Positions 36,204 to 44,242 of a stretch of DNA of 64,000 nucleotides are shown here, piece after piece; position 1 is the stretch's first letter, and every line of letters starts with the position of its first letter. The stretch spans positions 89,137 to 153,136 of the forward strand of contig JAVKFF010000122.1 of NCBI GenBank assembly GCA_040226215.1, written 5' to 3'. The DNA comes from JAVKFF01 sp040226215 (GTDB taxonomy: Bacteria > Pseudomonadota > Alphaproteobacteria > DSM-16000 > Inquilinaceae). Under the pieces are notes generated by a model. It saw nothing but the letters and a program-made list of their open reading frames with translations, was not told the DNA's origin and did not search any database. The position numbers were made by a program, and so were the translations under genes.

Positions 36204-36989
36204 ATGAGCGACACGCCACAGCCGAACTCCGCGCGACCGGGCGTGCTGATCACCGGCGCCGCCCGGCGCCTCGGCGCGCATCTGGCGCGCGGGCTGGCCG
36301 CCGATGGCTGGCATGCCTTCGTGCACTACCACCGCTCGGCAGACGCTGCCGAGGCAGTTGTGCGTGCCATCGTCGAGGCGGGCGGCAGCGCTTCCGCGCT
36401 CGGCGCCGACCTGACCGACCCCGACCAGGTCGACGGCCTGATCGGCCGCGCGCGGGCCGACGGTGTGCAGCTGCGTGCCCTGATCAACAACGCCTCCAGC
36501 TTCCTGAACGACGACCTCGCCAGCCTCGACCGGGAACGCTGGCGCATCAACCACGCCACCAACCTCGAGGCACCGGTCTTTCTCGCCAAGGCGTTCGCAG
36601 CAGCCCTGCCGGCCGGGACGGAGGGCGTGATCGTCAATATGCTCGACAACAAGGTCTTCGCGCTCAATCCGGACTTCTTCTCCTACACCCTCGCCAAGGT
36701 CGGGCTGCGCGGGGCGACGGAGATGCTGGCCATGGCGCTGGCGCCGCGCATCCGGGTCGCCGGCATCGCGCCTGGCGTGACCCTGATCTCCGGCAAGCAG
36801 ACGCACGCGAGCTTCGAGCGTGCCCAGCGCATGACCCCGCTCGGCCGCGGCGCCACGCCCGACCAGATCCTCGCCGCCGCCCGCTTCATCCTGGCCAGCC
36901 CCGCCTTCACCGGCCAGGTCATCACCATCGACGGCGGCCAGGTGCTGGAGAAGCTGCCGCGCGACGTCGCCTATCTGGCCGAGCGCTGA
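36204..36989 (+). CDS. folM: FolM-like pteridine reductase (SDR family)
   Basis: A 261-aa short-chain dehydrogenase. The cofactor motif is TGAARRLG (T-G-x3-R-x-G), the variant typical of pteridine reductases such as PTR1 and FolM rather than T-G-x3-G-x-G. The catalytic Y-x3-K is FFSYTLAKVG near residue 155 and the Asn-Asn-Ala-Ser motif is LINNASSF. It should reduce dihydromonapterin or dihydrobiopterin-type pterins and possibly dihydrofolate. The folB gene starts nine bases downstream, supporting a pterin/folate role. A GTG at 36198 is an alternative start. Confidence 0.83.
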   Translation: MSDTPQPNSARPGVLITGAARRLGAHLARGLAADGWHAFVHYHRSADAAEAVVRAIVEAGGSASALGADLTDPDQVDGLIGRARADGVQLRALINNASSFLNDDLASLDRERWRINHATNLEAPVFLAKAFAAALPAGTEGVIVNMLDNKVFALNPDFFSYTLAKVGLRGATEMLAMALAPRIRVAGIAPGVTLISGKQTHASFERAQRMTPLGRGATPDQILAAARFILASPAFTGQVITIDGGQVLEKLPRDVAYLAER

Positions 36990-36998
36990 GCCCGGCCC

Positions 36999-37361
36999 AT
37001 GCCCTACATCCGTCGCCAGATCGTCCTCGAGGGCCTCCGCCTGCCCGCCTCCATCGGCGTCTACGACCACGAACGGGCGGCCCCCCAGCCGGTCAGCATC
37101 TCGGTCACGCTCGACATCGATCCCGCCGCCCGGCCGGCGGACGACCGCATCGAGGCCGTGCTGGACTACGACTTCCTGCGCGACGGTATCAGGGGCCTCG
37201 TGGCGGGCCGGCACTTCGACCTGCAGGAGACCCTGGCCGAGGCGATCCTGCAGCTCTGTCTCGGACATGCCAGCGTGACGCGTGCCCGCGTCGACCTGCG
37301 CAAGACGGCGGTCTATCCCGACTGCGACGGGGTCGGCGTGACGCTGGTGTTCGAGCGCTGA
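36999..37361 (+). CDS. folB: Dihydroneopterin aldolase
   Basis: A 120-aa FolB protein of folate biosynthesis, which cleaves 7,8-dihydroneopterin to 6-hydroxymethyl-dihydropterin and glycolaldehyde. PASIGVYDHERAAPQPV at ~17 and HFDLQETLAEAI at ~70 (substrate Glu) are typical, and the catalytic Lys is in VDLRKTAVYPDCDGVGV near 105. Length fits. Co-transcribed with folM. Confidence 0.9.
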   Translation: MPYIRRQIVLEGLRLPASIGVYDHERAAPQPVSISVTLDIDPAARPADDRIEAVLDYDFLRDGIRGLVAGRHFDLQETLAEAILQLCLGHASVTRARVDLRKTAVYPDCDGVGVTLVFER

Positions 37362-37586
37362 CGCGGCCGGCCAAACCGTCCCGACGCACCGTCCGGCATC
37401 GGGCCCGGATGGCTATTTCATTGCCGATCAACGCCTTGTGGTCCGGCGTTGAGAAGACGCAAGTTGTACACACCGGTCGCCTGCGCCAGATGGGAACTGC
37501 GAGTCAAGGCCAGGAATCATCGAACTGCAACAATCTCGTGCCCTTGACATTAAATTTATGACGGAAAATCAACGCTATATCATTAA

Positions 37587-37603
37587 TGCACACTTTTTGT
37601 GCA
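37587..37603. repeat. Inverted repeat TGCACA-N5-TGTGCA
   Basis: A perfect 6-bp inverted repeat with a CTTTT spacer inside the A/T-rich island. The flanks extend it imperfectly (ATTAA to the left against ATCAA to the right). It could be an operator for a dimeric regulator or a small hairpin. Confidence 0.4.
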
Positions 37604-37665
37604 ATCAAGTCCAACCCTTGGATTCGTGCCGATTCGCCCCCTCCCACCCCGCATTGCCAACAGAG

Positions 37666-37674
37666 TTATCCACA
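37666..37674 (+). promoter_or_regulatory. Perfect DnaA box
   Basis: TTATCCACA matches the strongest DnaA-box sequence exactly. Only one full match was found; TTGTACACA near 37464 is a poor second. A single box is more in line with transcriptional control or chance than with an origin. Confidence 0.4.
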
Positions 37675-37799
37675 GGATTCGTGGATGAACCGAAATCGTC
37701 TTGGATTCCAAAAGGCTAGTACGGAATTCTCGGTATGGGTGAAGATCGGCGCGGCGCGCGCGCCCTGACGATGCCGCGCAATCATGCTATCGGGCAGCC

Positions 37800-39788
37800 A
37801 TGAGCGAGACCACCAGCACGCCGGACGGTTCGACCACCGGGACGGCCACAGAGACGGCCACAGACACGGCCACCGGGCCCGGTGACGGGACGACCGAGGA
37901 CCGCGCCCCGCGATCCCGCGGCGGGCGGCGGGTGCGCGCCGATCTGGAGCACGGCCTCGCGGTCATCAAGGCCGAGGTCAGACGCCTGCCCAACCGGCCC
38001 GGCGTCTACCGCATGCTCGACGAGCATGGCGAGGTGCTCTATGTCGGCAAGGCGCGCGAACTGAAGAAGCGCGTGACCGCCTACACCCAGGCCGGACGCC
38101 AGCCCGCCCGCCTGCTGCGCATGATCTCCGAGACCGCGGCGATGGAGATCGTCGTGACCCGCTCCGAGGTCGAGGCGCTGCTGCTCGAAGCCAATCTGAT
38201 CAAGCGCCTGCGGCCGCGCTACAACGTGCTGCTGCGCGACGACAAGACCTTCCCGCACATCCTGATCGCCGAGGATCATCCCTATCCGCGGATCACCAAG
38301 CATCGCGGCGCGCAGACCAGAAAGGGGGCGTATTTCGGCCCCTTCGCCTCGGCCGGTGCGGTGAACCGGACGATCAACGCCCTGCAGCGCGCCTTCCTGT
38401 TGCGCAACTGCTCCGACGCCGTCTTCAGCCAGCGCACGCGGCCCTGCCTGCAGTACCAGATCAAGCGCTGCACGGCGCCTTGCGTCGACTATGCCAGCGA
38501 GGCGGAGTACCGCACCCAGGTCGACCAGGCGCGCGCCTTCCTGGCCGGCCGCAGCACGGCCATCCAGAACGAGTTCGCCGCGCGCATGCAGGCGGCCTCC
38601 GACGCGCTCGACTTCGAGAGCGCGGCGCGCTGGCGCGACCGGGTGCGCGCGCTCGCCGCCATCCAGTCGAGCCAGGACATCAACCTCGAGGGCCTCGGCG
38701 ACGCCGACGCCATCGCCTGCCACCAGGAGGGCGGGCAGACCTGCGTCCAGGTCTACTTCTTCCGCGGCGGCCGCAACTACGGCACCCGCGCCTATTTCCC
38801 CAGCCACGACAGATCACTCGAACCGCCGGAGGTGCTGGCCGGCTTCATCGGCCAGTTCTACGACCAGCGCACGCCGCCGGCCCAGTTGCTGCTCAGCCAC
38901 GCGCTGGAGGAACAGGACCTGCTGGCCGAGGCGCTGACCGTGCTGGCAAGGCGCAGGGTCACCGTGGCCGTGCCGCGGCGCGGCGAAAAGCGTCGGCTGA
39001 TCGACCACGCCCTGGCCAACGCCAAGGAGGCCCTGGCCCGCCGCCTGGCGGAAACCGCGAGCCAGGGCCGGCTTCTCGGCAAGCTGGCCGACGTCTTCGG
39101 CCTCGACGCCCCGCCCCGGCGCATCGAGGTCTACGACAACTCCCATACCGGCGGCAGCAACGCGCTGGGCGGCATGATCGTCGCCGGACCGGACGGTTTC
39201 GAGAAGTCGGCCTACCGGAAGTTCAACATCAAGGACAAGGCGATCGCGCCCGGCGACGACTATGCGATGATGCGCGAGGTTCTGACCCGGCGCTTCTCGC
39301 GCGCCCTGAAAGAGGATCCCGAGCGCGCCGGCGAGACCTGGCCCGACCTGGTGCTGATCGACGGCGGCCAGGGCCAGCTCGGCGTCGCCGCCGAGGTGCT
39401 GGCCGAGCTCGGCATCGACGACATCGCCATTGCCGGCGTCGCCAAGGGACCGGACCGCAATGCGGGGCGCGAGCGCTTCTTCCTGCCCGACCGGCCGCCC
39501 TTCTCGCTCGAGCCGCGCGACCCGCTGCTCTACTACATCCAGCGCCTGCGCGACGAGGCGCACCGCTTCGCCATCGGCAGCCACCGCGCCCGCCGCCAGA
39601 AGGCCATCGGCCGCAACCCGGTCGACGAGATCCCCGGCATCGGGCCGAAACGCAAGAAGGCGCTGCTGATGCATTTCGGGTCGGGCCGCGCCATCGCCCG
39701 CGCCACGGTCGAGGATCTGGCCAAGGTCGAGGGCATTTCCGAAGCGGTCGCGAAACGGATTCATGACCACTTCCAAAACAGCGGTTAG
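37800..39788 (+). CDS. uvrC: UvrABC excision nuclease subunit C
   Basis: A 662-aa dual endonuclease of nucleotide excision repair. The GIY-YIG domain appears as PGVYRMLDEHGEVLYVGKA with the Arg/Glu catalytic positions after residue 65. The UVR motif is near 265 (IQNEFAARMQAASDALDFE). The RNase H-like UvrC_C domain holds IEVYDNSHTGGSNALGGMIV near 445 (catalytic Asp) and VLIDGGQGQLG. A C-terminal tandem helix-hairpin-helix ends the protein (IPGIGPKRKKALLMHFGS). The first ~50 residues are a Thr/Ala/Gly-rich extension with short repeats, absent from most UvrC proteins. Confidence 0.95.
   Translation: MSETTSTPDGSTTGTATETATDTATGPGDGTTEDRAPRSRGGRRVRADLEHGLAVIKAEVRRLPNRPGVYRMLDEHGEVLYVGKARELKKRVTAYTQAGRQPARLLRMISETAAMEIVVTRSEVEALLLEANLIKRLRPRYNVLLRDDKTFPHILIAEDHPYPRITKHRGAQTRKGAYFGPFASAGAVNRTINALQRAFLLRNCSDAVFSQRTRPCLQYQIKRCTAPCVDYASEAEYRTQVDQARAFLAGRSTAIQNEFAARMQAASDALDFESAARWRDRVRALAAIQSSQDINLEGLGDADAIACHQEGGQTCVQVYFFRGGRNYGTRAYFPSHDRSLEPPEVLAGFIGQFYDQRTPPAQLLLSHALEEQDLLAEALTVLARRRVTVAVPRRGEKRRLIDHALANAKEALARRLAETASQGRLLGKLADVFGLDAPPRRIEVYDNSHTGGSNALGGMIVAGPDGFEKSAYRKFNIKDKAIAPGDDYAMMREVLTRRFSRALKEDPERAGETWPDLVLIDGGQGQLGVAAEVLAELGIDDIAIAGVAKGPDRNAGRERFFLPDRPPFSLEPRDPLLYYIQRLRDEAHRFAIGSHRARRQKAIGRNPVDEIPGIGPKRKKALLMHFGSGRAIARATVEDLAKVEGISEAVAKRIHDHFQNSG
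37840..37875 (+). repeat. Three 12-bp tandem repeats in the uvrC 5' end
   Basis: Unit (g/a)(g/c)acggccac(a/c)g at 37840-37851, 37852-37863 and 37864-37875. It encodes TAT(E/D/G) units in the N-terminal tail, in frame. Confidence 0.75.
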
Positions 39789-39856
39789 AATGCCGTGGTG
39801 AGGCCGCCTGGTCGGTTGCACACCGTTCTCGTCCGACAGCGCCGTTGGGTCATGGC

Positions 39857-40423
39857 ATGCAGAACCTGCCGAATCTCCTGACACTGAGCCGGATCGCCGC
39901 GATCCCGGTGATCGTGGCGCTGTTCTTCGTGCCGACGCACTGGGCGCGGCTGGTCGCCACGGCCCTGTTCCTGCTGGCCGCCGTGACCGACTTCCTCGAC
40001 GGCTATCTGGCGCGCCGCATGGGCATCGCCTCGCCGCTCGGCAAGCTGCTCGACCCGATCGCCGACAAGATGCTGGTGAATGCGCTGCTGCTGATGCTGG
40101 CGGCGACCGGCGACATCTTCGGCTGGCACGTGATCGCCGCCATCGCCATCGTCGGCCGCGAGATCCTGGTCGCCGGCATCCGCGAATTCCTGGCCAGCGG
40201 CGGCCTTCCGGGCCTGCCGGTCAGCTATCTGGCGAAATGGAAGACGACCGTCCAGCTCGCCGCCCTGGCGATCCTCATCGCGCACCCGGCGTTGCCCGGA
40301 TCGGCGGTGATCTGGGATGTCGGTCTCGGCGCCTTGTGGCTGTCGGCCGCCTTGACGGTCGTGACCGGGGTTGACTATGTCTCGACCGGAATGCGGCAGA
40401 TCGCGCGCCCGCAACCGCGATGA
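39857..40423 (+). CDS. pgsA: CDP-diacylglycerol--glycerol-3-phosphate 3-phosphatidyltransferase
   Basis: A 188-aa membrane enzyme that makes phosphatidylglycerophosphate, the precursor of PG and cardiolipin. The CDP-alcohol phosphotransferase signature D-G-x2-A-R-x8-G-x3-D-x3-D is complete in DFLDGYLARRMG...GKLLDPIADK near residue 38-63. NLPNLLTLSRI at the start is typical. ATG 39857 is chosen; a TTG at 39845 is an alternative. It follows uvrC closely, the common uvrC-pgsA order of Proteobacteria. Confidence 0.93.
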   Translation: MQNLPNLLTLSRIAAIPVIVALFFVPTHWARLVATALFLLAAVTDFLDGYLARRMGIASPLGKLLDPIADKMLVNALLLMLAATGDIFGWHVIAAIAIVGREILVAGIREFLASGGLPGLPVSYLAKWKTTVQLAALAILIAHPALPGSAVIWDVGLGALWLSAALTVVTGVDYVSTGMRQIARPQPR

Positions 40424-40462
40424 AGCCCGATACCCGCCCGGCGCCAGGGAGCTGACCCGTCG

Positions 40463-41074
40463 ATGCCGCGAACCTATCTGCGACGCCAGTACCGGCGCCG
40501 GTTCCTGCGGCCGGTCATTCGCTATCGGTTGAACGGGCCGATGCTGGCGCGCACCTGCTTCTGGGGCGTCGCCTGGGGGCTGACGCCCTCGGTGGGACTG
40601 CAGACCCTGTTCGTGGTGATCACCTGGTGGATCGTCGACCGCGTCATGGGGTTCCGCTTCAACTGGCTGATCGCGCTGGTGCTCACCTTGATCACCAACC
40701 CCATCACCATGGCGCCGATCTACGTCTTCTATCTCGGCGTCGGCTGCACCATGACGAACTGCACCATGCCGACGGCGGAGGTCGACCGCTTCGTCGCGGC
40801 GCTGGTCGACTTCAACCTGCTGGAACTGGCAAGCAGCGCCGGCCTGCTGGTCGGCGAGCCCTACGCCCTGATGTGGCTGGGCAGCCTGCCCTTCGTCATC
40901 ATCCTGTCACCCATCGCCTATTTCTTCGGCCGCAAGCTGGGCGACCGGATGGAGCATCGGCGCCAGGAGAAGGCGGCGCGCCGGCGCCAGAGCGCCCAGC
41001 GGGCAGAGGCGCTCCGGAATGCCGCGGTGGCGCCGGTGAGGCAGGCGGGGATCGGCGGCTCGGAAAGCGTCTGA
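40463..41074 (+). CDS. DUF2062-domain membrane protein
   Basis: A 203-aa protein with about three to four hydrophobic segments. GVAWGLTPSVGLQTLFVV near residue 35 and LTLITNPITMAPIYVFYLG near 75 are the signature regions of DUF2062. The N- and C-termini are strongly basic. Function unknown; some members sit with lipid or glycan genes, and here it lies between pgsA and moaDE. Confidence 0.82.
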   Translation: MPRTYLRRQYRRRFLRPVIRYRLNGPMLARTCFWGVAWGLTPSVGLQTLFVVITWWIVDRVMGFRFNWLIALVLTLITNPITMAPIYVFYLGVGCTMTNCTMPTAEVDRFVAALVDFNLLELASSAGLLVGEPYALMWLGSLPFVIILSPIAYFFGRKLGDRMEHRRQEKAARRRQSAQRAEALRNAAVAPVRQAGIGGSESV

Positions 41075-41114
41075 GCGCCGGACGGGAGACCGGCGGAAGG
41101 GTCGGAACGGAGCA

Positions 41115-41366
41115 ATGAGGATCCTCTACTTCGCATGGGTGCGCGACCGCATCGGCCTCGCCGAGGAGCGCATCGCCCTGCCCGAGGGCGTCGCCACGGT
41201 CGGGGCGCTGAAGGACTGGCTGATCGCCCGGGGCGGCGGCTATGCCGCGGCGCTCGACACCGGGCGCGCCGTGCGTTTCGCCGTCAACCAGCGCTTCGCC
41301 AAGGAAGGCGACGCCATCGCCGAGGGCGACGAGATCGCGGTCTTCCCGCCCGTCACCGGCGGCTGA
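41115..41366 (+). CDS. moaD: Molybdopterin synthase small subunit
   Basis: An 83-aa sulfur carrier ending VFPPVTGG, the canonical MoaD C-terminus whose final glycine is thiocarboxylated. It begins MRILYFAWVRDRIGLAEE, typical for MoaD. It supplies sulfur to convert cPMP to molybdopterin with MoaE, encoded four bases downstream. The window also holds a molybdoenzyme, msrP. Confidence 0.92.
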   Translation: MRILYFAWVRDRIGLAEERIALPEGVATVGALKDWLIARGGGYAAALDTGRAVRFAVNQRFAKEGDAIAEGDEIAVFPPVTGG

Positions 41367-41370
41367 GGCG

Positions 41371-41826
41371 ATGGCGGTCCGGGTCCAGGAGGAAGCGTTC
41401 GACCCCGGTACCTGCCTGGCGGAACTGACCGCCGGCCGGACGGATATCGGCGGCGTGGCCAGCTTCACCGGCCTGGTGCGCGCGGAGCACGAAGGCACGC
41501 CGGTCACGGCCATGACGCTGGAGCACTACCCCGGCATGACCGAGGCCATGCTGGCGGAGATCGAGACCGAGGCGCACCGCCGCTGGCCGCTGCAGGCCAG
41601 CCTGATCGTGCACCGATATGGCCGCATGCTGCCGGGCGAGCCCATCGTGCTGGTGGCTGTCGCCAGCGCCCACCGCCAGGCGGCGCTGGAGGCCTGCGCC
41701 TTCCTGATCGACTGGCTGAAGACCAAGGCGCCTTTCTGGAAGCGGGAGGAGACGCCGGCGGGCGAGCGCTGGGTGGAGGCGCAGGCCAGCGACGACGACG
41801 CCACCGCCCGCTGGGAGCGCGACTGA
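41371..41826 (+). CDS. moaE: Molybdopterin synthase large subunit
   Basis: A 151-aa MoaE. GGVASFTGLVRAEHEG near residue 30, LEHYPGMTEAMLAEI near 52 and the active-site Lys region WLKTKAPFWKREE near 118 match the family. It forms the heterotetrameric synthase with MoaD. Confidence 0.93.
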   Translation: MAVRVQEEAFDPGTCLAELTAGRTDIGGVASFTGLVRAEHEGTPVTAMTLEHYPGMTEAMLAEIETEAHRRWPLQASLIVHRYGRMLPGEPIVLVAVASAHRQAALEACAFLIDWLKTKAPFWKREETPAGERWVEAQASDDDATARWERD

Positions 41827-41864
41827 GGGCCGGATTGATGGGCGGACTGACGGCCAGACTGACG

Positions 41865-41887
41865 GCCGGACCGCATCGCGGTCCGGC
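41865..41887. terminator. Bidirectional hairpin between moaE and ilvE
   Basis: GCCGGACCG pairs with CGGTCCGGC around a 5-base loop in the gap between two convergent genes. There is no strong U-run on either side, so termination efficiency is uncertain. Two direct copies of gactgacggcc precede it. Confidence 0.45.
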
Positions 41888-41908
41888 TCCCGTCGGCGCT
41901 GCCGGTGC

Positions 41909-42826
41909 CTATTCCGCCGCGGCGACGGACGCGCGCGGCGCCCGCTCGGAGACCGGGGCCCGCACCGCCGCGGTATAGTCGTCCATCAGCGCCTGGCAGA
42001 CGCGGCCCGGCGTGAAGCGGTAGTCGGCGATGCGGCCGACCGGCGTCACCTCCGCCGCCGTGCCGGTGAGGAAGACCTCCTGGGCCTGGCCCAGGTCCTC
42101 GGGCAGGATGGTCCGCTCGATCACCTCCAGGCCGCGGGCGCGGGCCAGGTCGATCACCGTGCGGCGGGTGATGCCATCGAGGAAGCAGTCGGGATCGGGC
42201 GTGTGGACCTTGCCGTCGATGACCAGGAAGATGTTGGCGCCGGTCGCCTCGGCGACATGGCCGCGCCAATCCAGCATCAGGGCGTCGTGAAAGCCCTGGG
42301 ACTCGGCCTGATGCTTGGACATGGTGCAGATCATGTAGAGGCCGGCCGCCTTCGATTTGACCGGCGCGCAGGCCGGGTCCGGGCGGCGCCAGGGGGCGAT
42401 GGTCAGGTCGATGCCCTTCATCTTCGCCTCGGGCGAGAAGTAGCTCGGCCACTCCCAGTTGGCGATCGCGACGTTGATGCGGTTATGCTGGGCCGACACG
42501 CCCATCATCTCCGAGCCGCGCCAGGCGACGGGCCGGACATAACCGTCGACGATGCCGTTGGCCGCCAGCGTGGCCTGTTTCGCCCGCTCCAGCTCGTCCA
42601 CGCCATAGGGCAGCCTGAAGCCGAGGATCTCCGCCGAGGCGTGCAGCCGCTCGGTATGCTCCCGGCTCTTGAAGATCCGGCCACCATAGGCACGCTCGCC
42701 CTCGAACACGCAGCTTGCGTAATGCAGCCCGTGGCTTAGAACGTGAAGCTTCGCGTCTCGCCAGGGGACCAGCTCTCCGTTAAACCAGATGACCCCGTCC
42801 CGATCATCGAAAGGCAGCACCGACAT
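41909..42826 (-). CDS. ilvE: Branched-chain-amino-acid aminotransferase
   Basis: A 305-aa fold-type IV PLP enzyme for the last step of Leu, Ile and Val synthesis. IWFNGELVPWRDAKLHVLSHGLHYASCVFEG opens the domain, the Schiff-base Lys is in APVKSKAAGLYM near residue 160, and VAEATGANIFLVIDG and FLTGTAAEVTPVGRI follow as in IlvE. Start ATG 42826. It is divergent from the MarR-type regulator gene, and the shared upstream region has a perfect palindrome. Confidence 0.92.
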   Translation of the reverse strand: MSVLPFDDRDGVIWFNGELVPWRDAKLHVLSHGLHYASCVFEGERAYGGRIFKSREHTERLHASAEILGFRLPYGVDELERAKQATLAANGIVDGYVRPVAWRGSEMMGVSAQHNRINVAIANWEWPSYFSPEAKMKGIDLTIAPWRRPDPACAPVKSKAAGLYMICTMSKHQAESQGFHDALMLDWRGHVAEATGANIFLVIDGKVHTPDPDCFLDGITRRTVIDLARARGLEVIERTILPEDLGQAQEVFLTGTAAEVTPVGRIADYRFTPGRVCQALMDDYTAAVRAPVSERAPRASVAAAE

Positions 42827-42930
42827 GATGTGTTCCCACCCCAAACATGCAGTTGAATAATTTCGTTTCGCACATCCCGCGGGACACATTCGTCTCCGGG
42901 ACTTGCATCACCCGTAACATTCGGACCAAT

Positions 42931-42953
42931 ATACGTCAACATCTATGACGTAT
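42931..42953. promoter_or_regulatory. Perfect palindromic operator between ilvE and the MarR gene
   Basis: ATACGTCA (42931-42938) and TGACGTAT (42946-42953) form an 8-bp perfect inverted repeat with a 7-base spacer. It ends 11 bases before the MarR-family ATG. Position and symmetry suggest an autoregulatory site for the MarR dimer, which may also affect ilvE. Confidence 0.55.
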
Positions 42954-42964
42954 TCATCATCTAC

Positions 42965-43492
42965 ATGGGTGCCATGAGCGACGTCAAGTTCGGAGCCAAC
43001 CCCTTGTTTCTGCGGGAAGAAGACCTGCGGCAGGGGATCGAGCTCCTGTTCTACGCCTATCGCGACTTCACCGCGGAGCCCGACCAGATGCTGTCCGGGC
43101 TGGGGCTCGGCCGGGCACATCACCGGGTCATCTACTTCGTCGGCCGCAATCCAGGCATCATGGTCAGCGACCTGCTGACCATCCTGAAGATCACCAAGCA
43201 GAGCCTGAGCCGCGTGCTGAGCGTGCTCGTCACCGAGGGCTATATCGAGCAGCGCCAGGGCAGCCGCGACCGGCGCCAGCGCCTGCTCACCCTCACCGAC
43301 CGGGGCCGCGAGCTGGAGGAGAAGCTGACCGAGAGCCAGCGCCGGCGTTTCGCCAAGGCCTACCGGCTGGCCGGCGCCGAGGCGGTGGAAGGCTTCCGCC
43401 GCGTGCTGGTCGGCCTGATCGAGGATCCGCCGGCCGAGTACCGCCAGCTGCTGACCGCCGAACGGCGCCCCGCGCGCGGCAGCCGGTTCTAG
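42965..43492 (+). CDS. MarR-family regulator (PetP-like)
   Basis: A 175-aa winged-helix regulator. The DNA-recognition region VSDLLTILKITKQSLSRVLSVLVTEGYIEQRQG and the wing DRRQRLLTLTDRGREL are clear. The start FLREEDLRQGIELLFYAYRDFTAEPDQ and the position directly before an OmpR-type regulator match PetP of Rhodobacter, which controls cytochrome bc1 and membrane-protein genes with PetR. ATG 42965 or 42974 are possible starts. Confidence 0.88.
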   Translation: MGAMSDVKFGANPLFLREEDLRQGIELLFYAYRDFTAEPDQMLSGLGLGRAHHRVIYFVGRNPGIMVSDLLTILKITKQSLSRVLSVLVTEGYIEQRQGSRDRRQRLLTLTDRGRELEEKLTESQRRRFAKAYRLAGAEAVEGFRRVLVGLIEDPPAEYRQLLTAERRPARGSRF

Positions 43493-43552
43493 AGGCAGGC
43501 CCCGTCCGCGAACTGGCGGGCGTCGACGGCGCTGGAGTATAGTCCTGGCGGC

Positions 43553-44242
43553 ATGCGACACGACGATCCGCACATTCTCGTGGTCGACGACGACCAGCGG
43601 CTCCGCAACCTGTTGCGCAAATACCTGGCGGAGCAGGGCTTCCTGGTGACCACCGCCAACAACTCCGCCAGCGCGCGGGCGCACATTCGGGGCCTGAAAT
43701 TCGACCTGATCGTGCTCGACATCATGATGCCGGGTGAGAGCGGGCTCGATTTCACCCGCACCATGCGCCTCGACCTGGACACGCCGATCCTGCTGCTCAC
43801 CGCCATGGGGACGAGCGACGCGCGCATCGCCGGGCTGGAATCGGGCGCCGACGACTATCTCGCCAAGCCCTTCGAGCCCAGGGAACTGGTGCTGCGCATC
43901 AACAACATCCTCAAGCGCATCCCGCCGCAGGCCGAGGCGCCGGCGGAGGTCCGCTTCGGCGCCTTCGCCTTCGACACCGTCCGGGGCGAGCTGACCCGGG
44001 AAGGCGCGCGCATCCATCTGACCTCCGCGGAGGAGGCGCTGATGAAGGTGTTCTGCGCCCAGCCGGGCGAAACGCTGTCGCGGGAGGATCTGCAGGCGAC
44101 CGCGGGGCTCGGCGGCAATGCCCGCACCATCGACGTGCAGGTCACGCGGCTGCGGCGCAAGATCGAGCAGGACCCGCGCCTGCCGCGCTATCTCGTCACG
44201 GTACGCGGCGAGGGCTACGTCCTGCGGCCGGACCGGGCATGA
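43553..44242 (+). CDS. OmpR-family response regulator (PetR-like)
   Basis: A 229-aa two-domain regulator. Receiver domain: acidic pair VVDDDQR near residue 10, phospho-acceptor Asp in LIVLDIMMPG near 58, Thr in LLLTAMG and Lys in LAKPFEP. C-terminal winged helix with NARTIDVQVTRLRRKIEQDP. It is preceded by a PetP-like MarR gene and followed, with ATGA overlap, by its likely cognate sensor kinase. Confidence 0.92.
   Translation: MRHDDPHILVVDDDQRLRNLLRKYLAEQGFLVTTANNSASARAHIRGLKFDLIVLDIMMPGESGLDFTRTMRLDLDTPILLLTAMGTSDARIAGLESGADDYLAKPFEPRELVLRINNILKRIPPQAEAPAEVRFGAFAFDTVRGELTREGARIHLTSAEEALMKVFCAQPGETLSREDLQATAGLGGNARTIDVQVTRLRRKIEQDPRLPRYLVTVRGEGYVLRPDRA

Larger units (their letters stand above)
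37362..37799. other. A/T-rich island with DnaA-box-like site before uvrC
   Basis: 438 bases without a supported gene. From ~37440 to ~37720 the composition drops clearly below the genome's high GC. It contains a perfect inverted repeat (37587-37603), TTGACA at 37544, an A/T-rich run TTAAATTTATG, and a perfect DnaA box (37666-37674). A 60-codon frame from 37586 is not protein-like. It probably includes the uvrC promoter; a replication role is only a possibility. Confidence 0.45.

Noticed and set aside
37440..37720. Chromosomal replication origin
   Set aside because: Only one good DnaA box and no neighbouring origin-type genes (dnaA, hemE, parAB); kept as a low-confidence regulatory island.
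37586..37768. 60-codon plus-strand frame before uvrC
   Set aside because: It begins inside an inverted repeat, crosses the DnaA box and has no ribosome site or recognisable protein feature.
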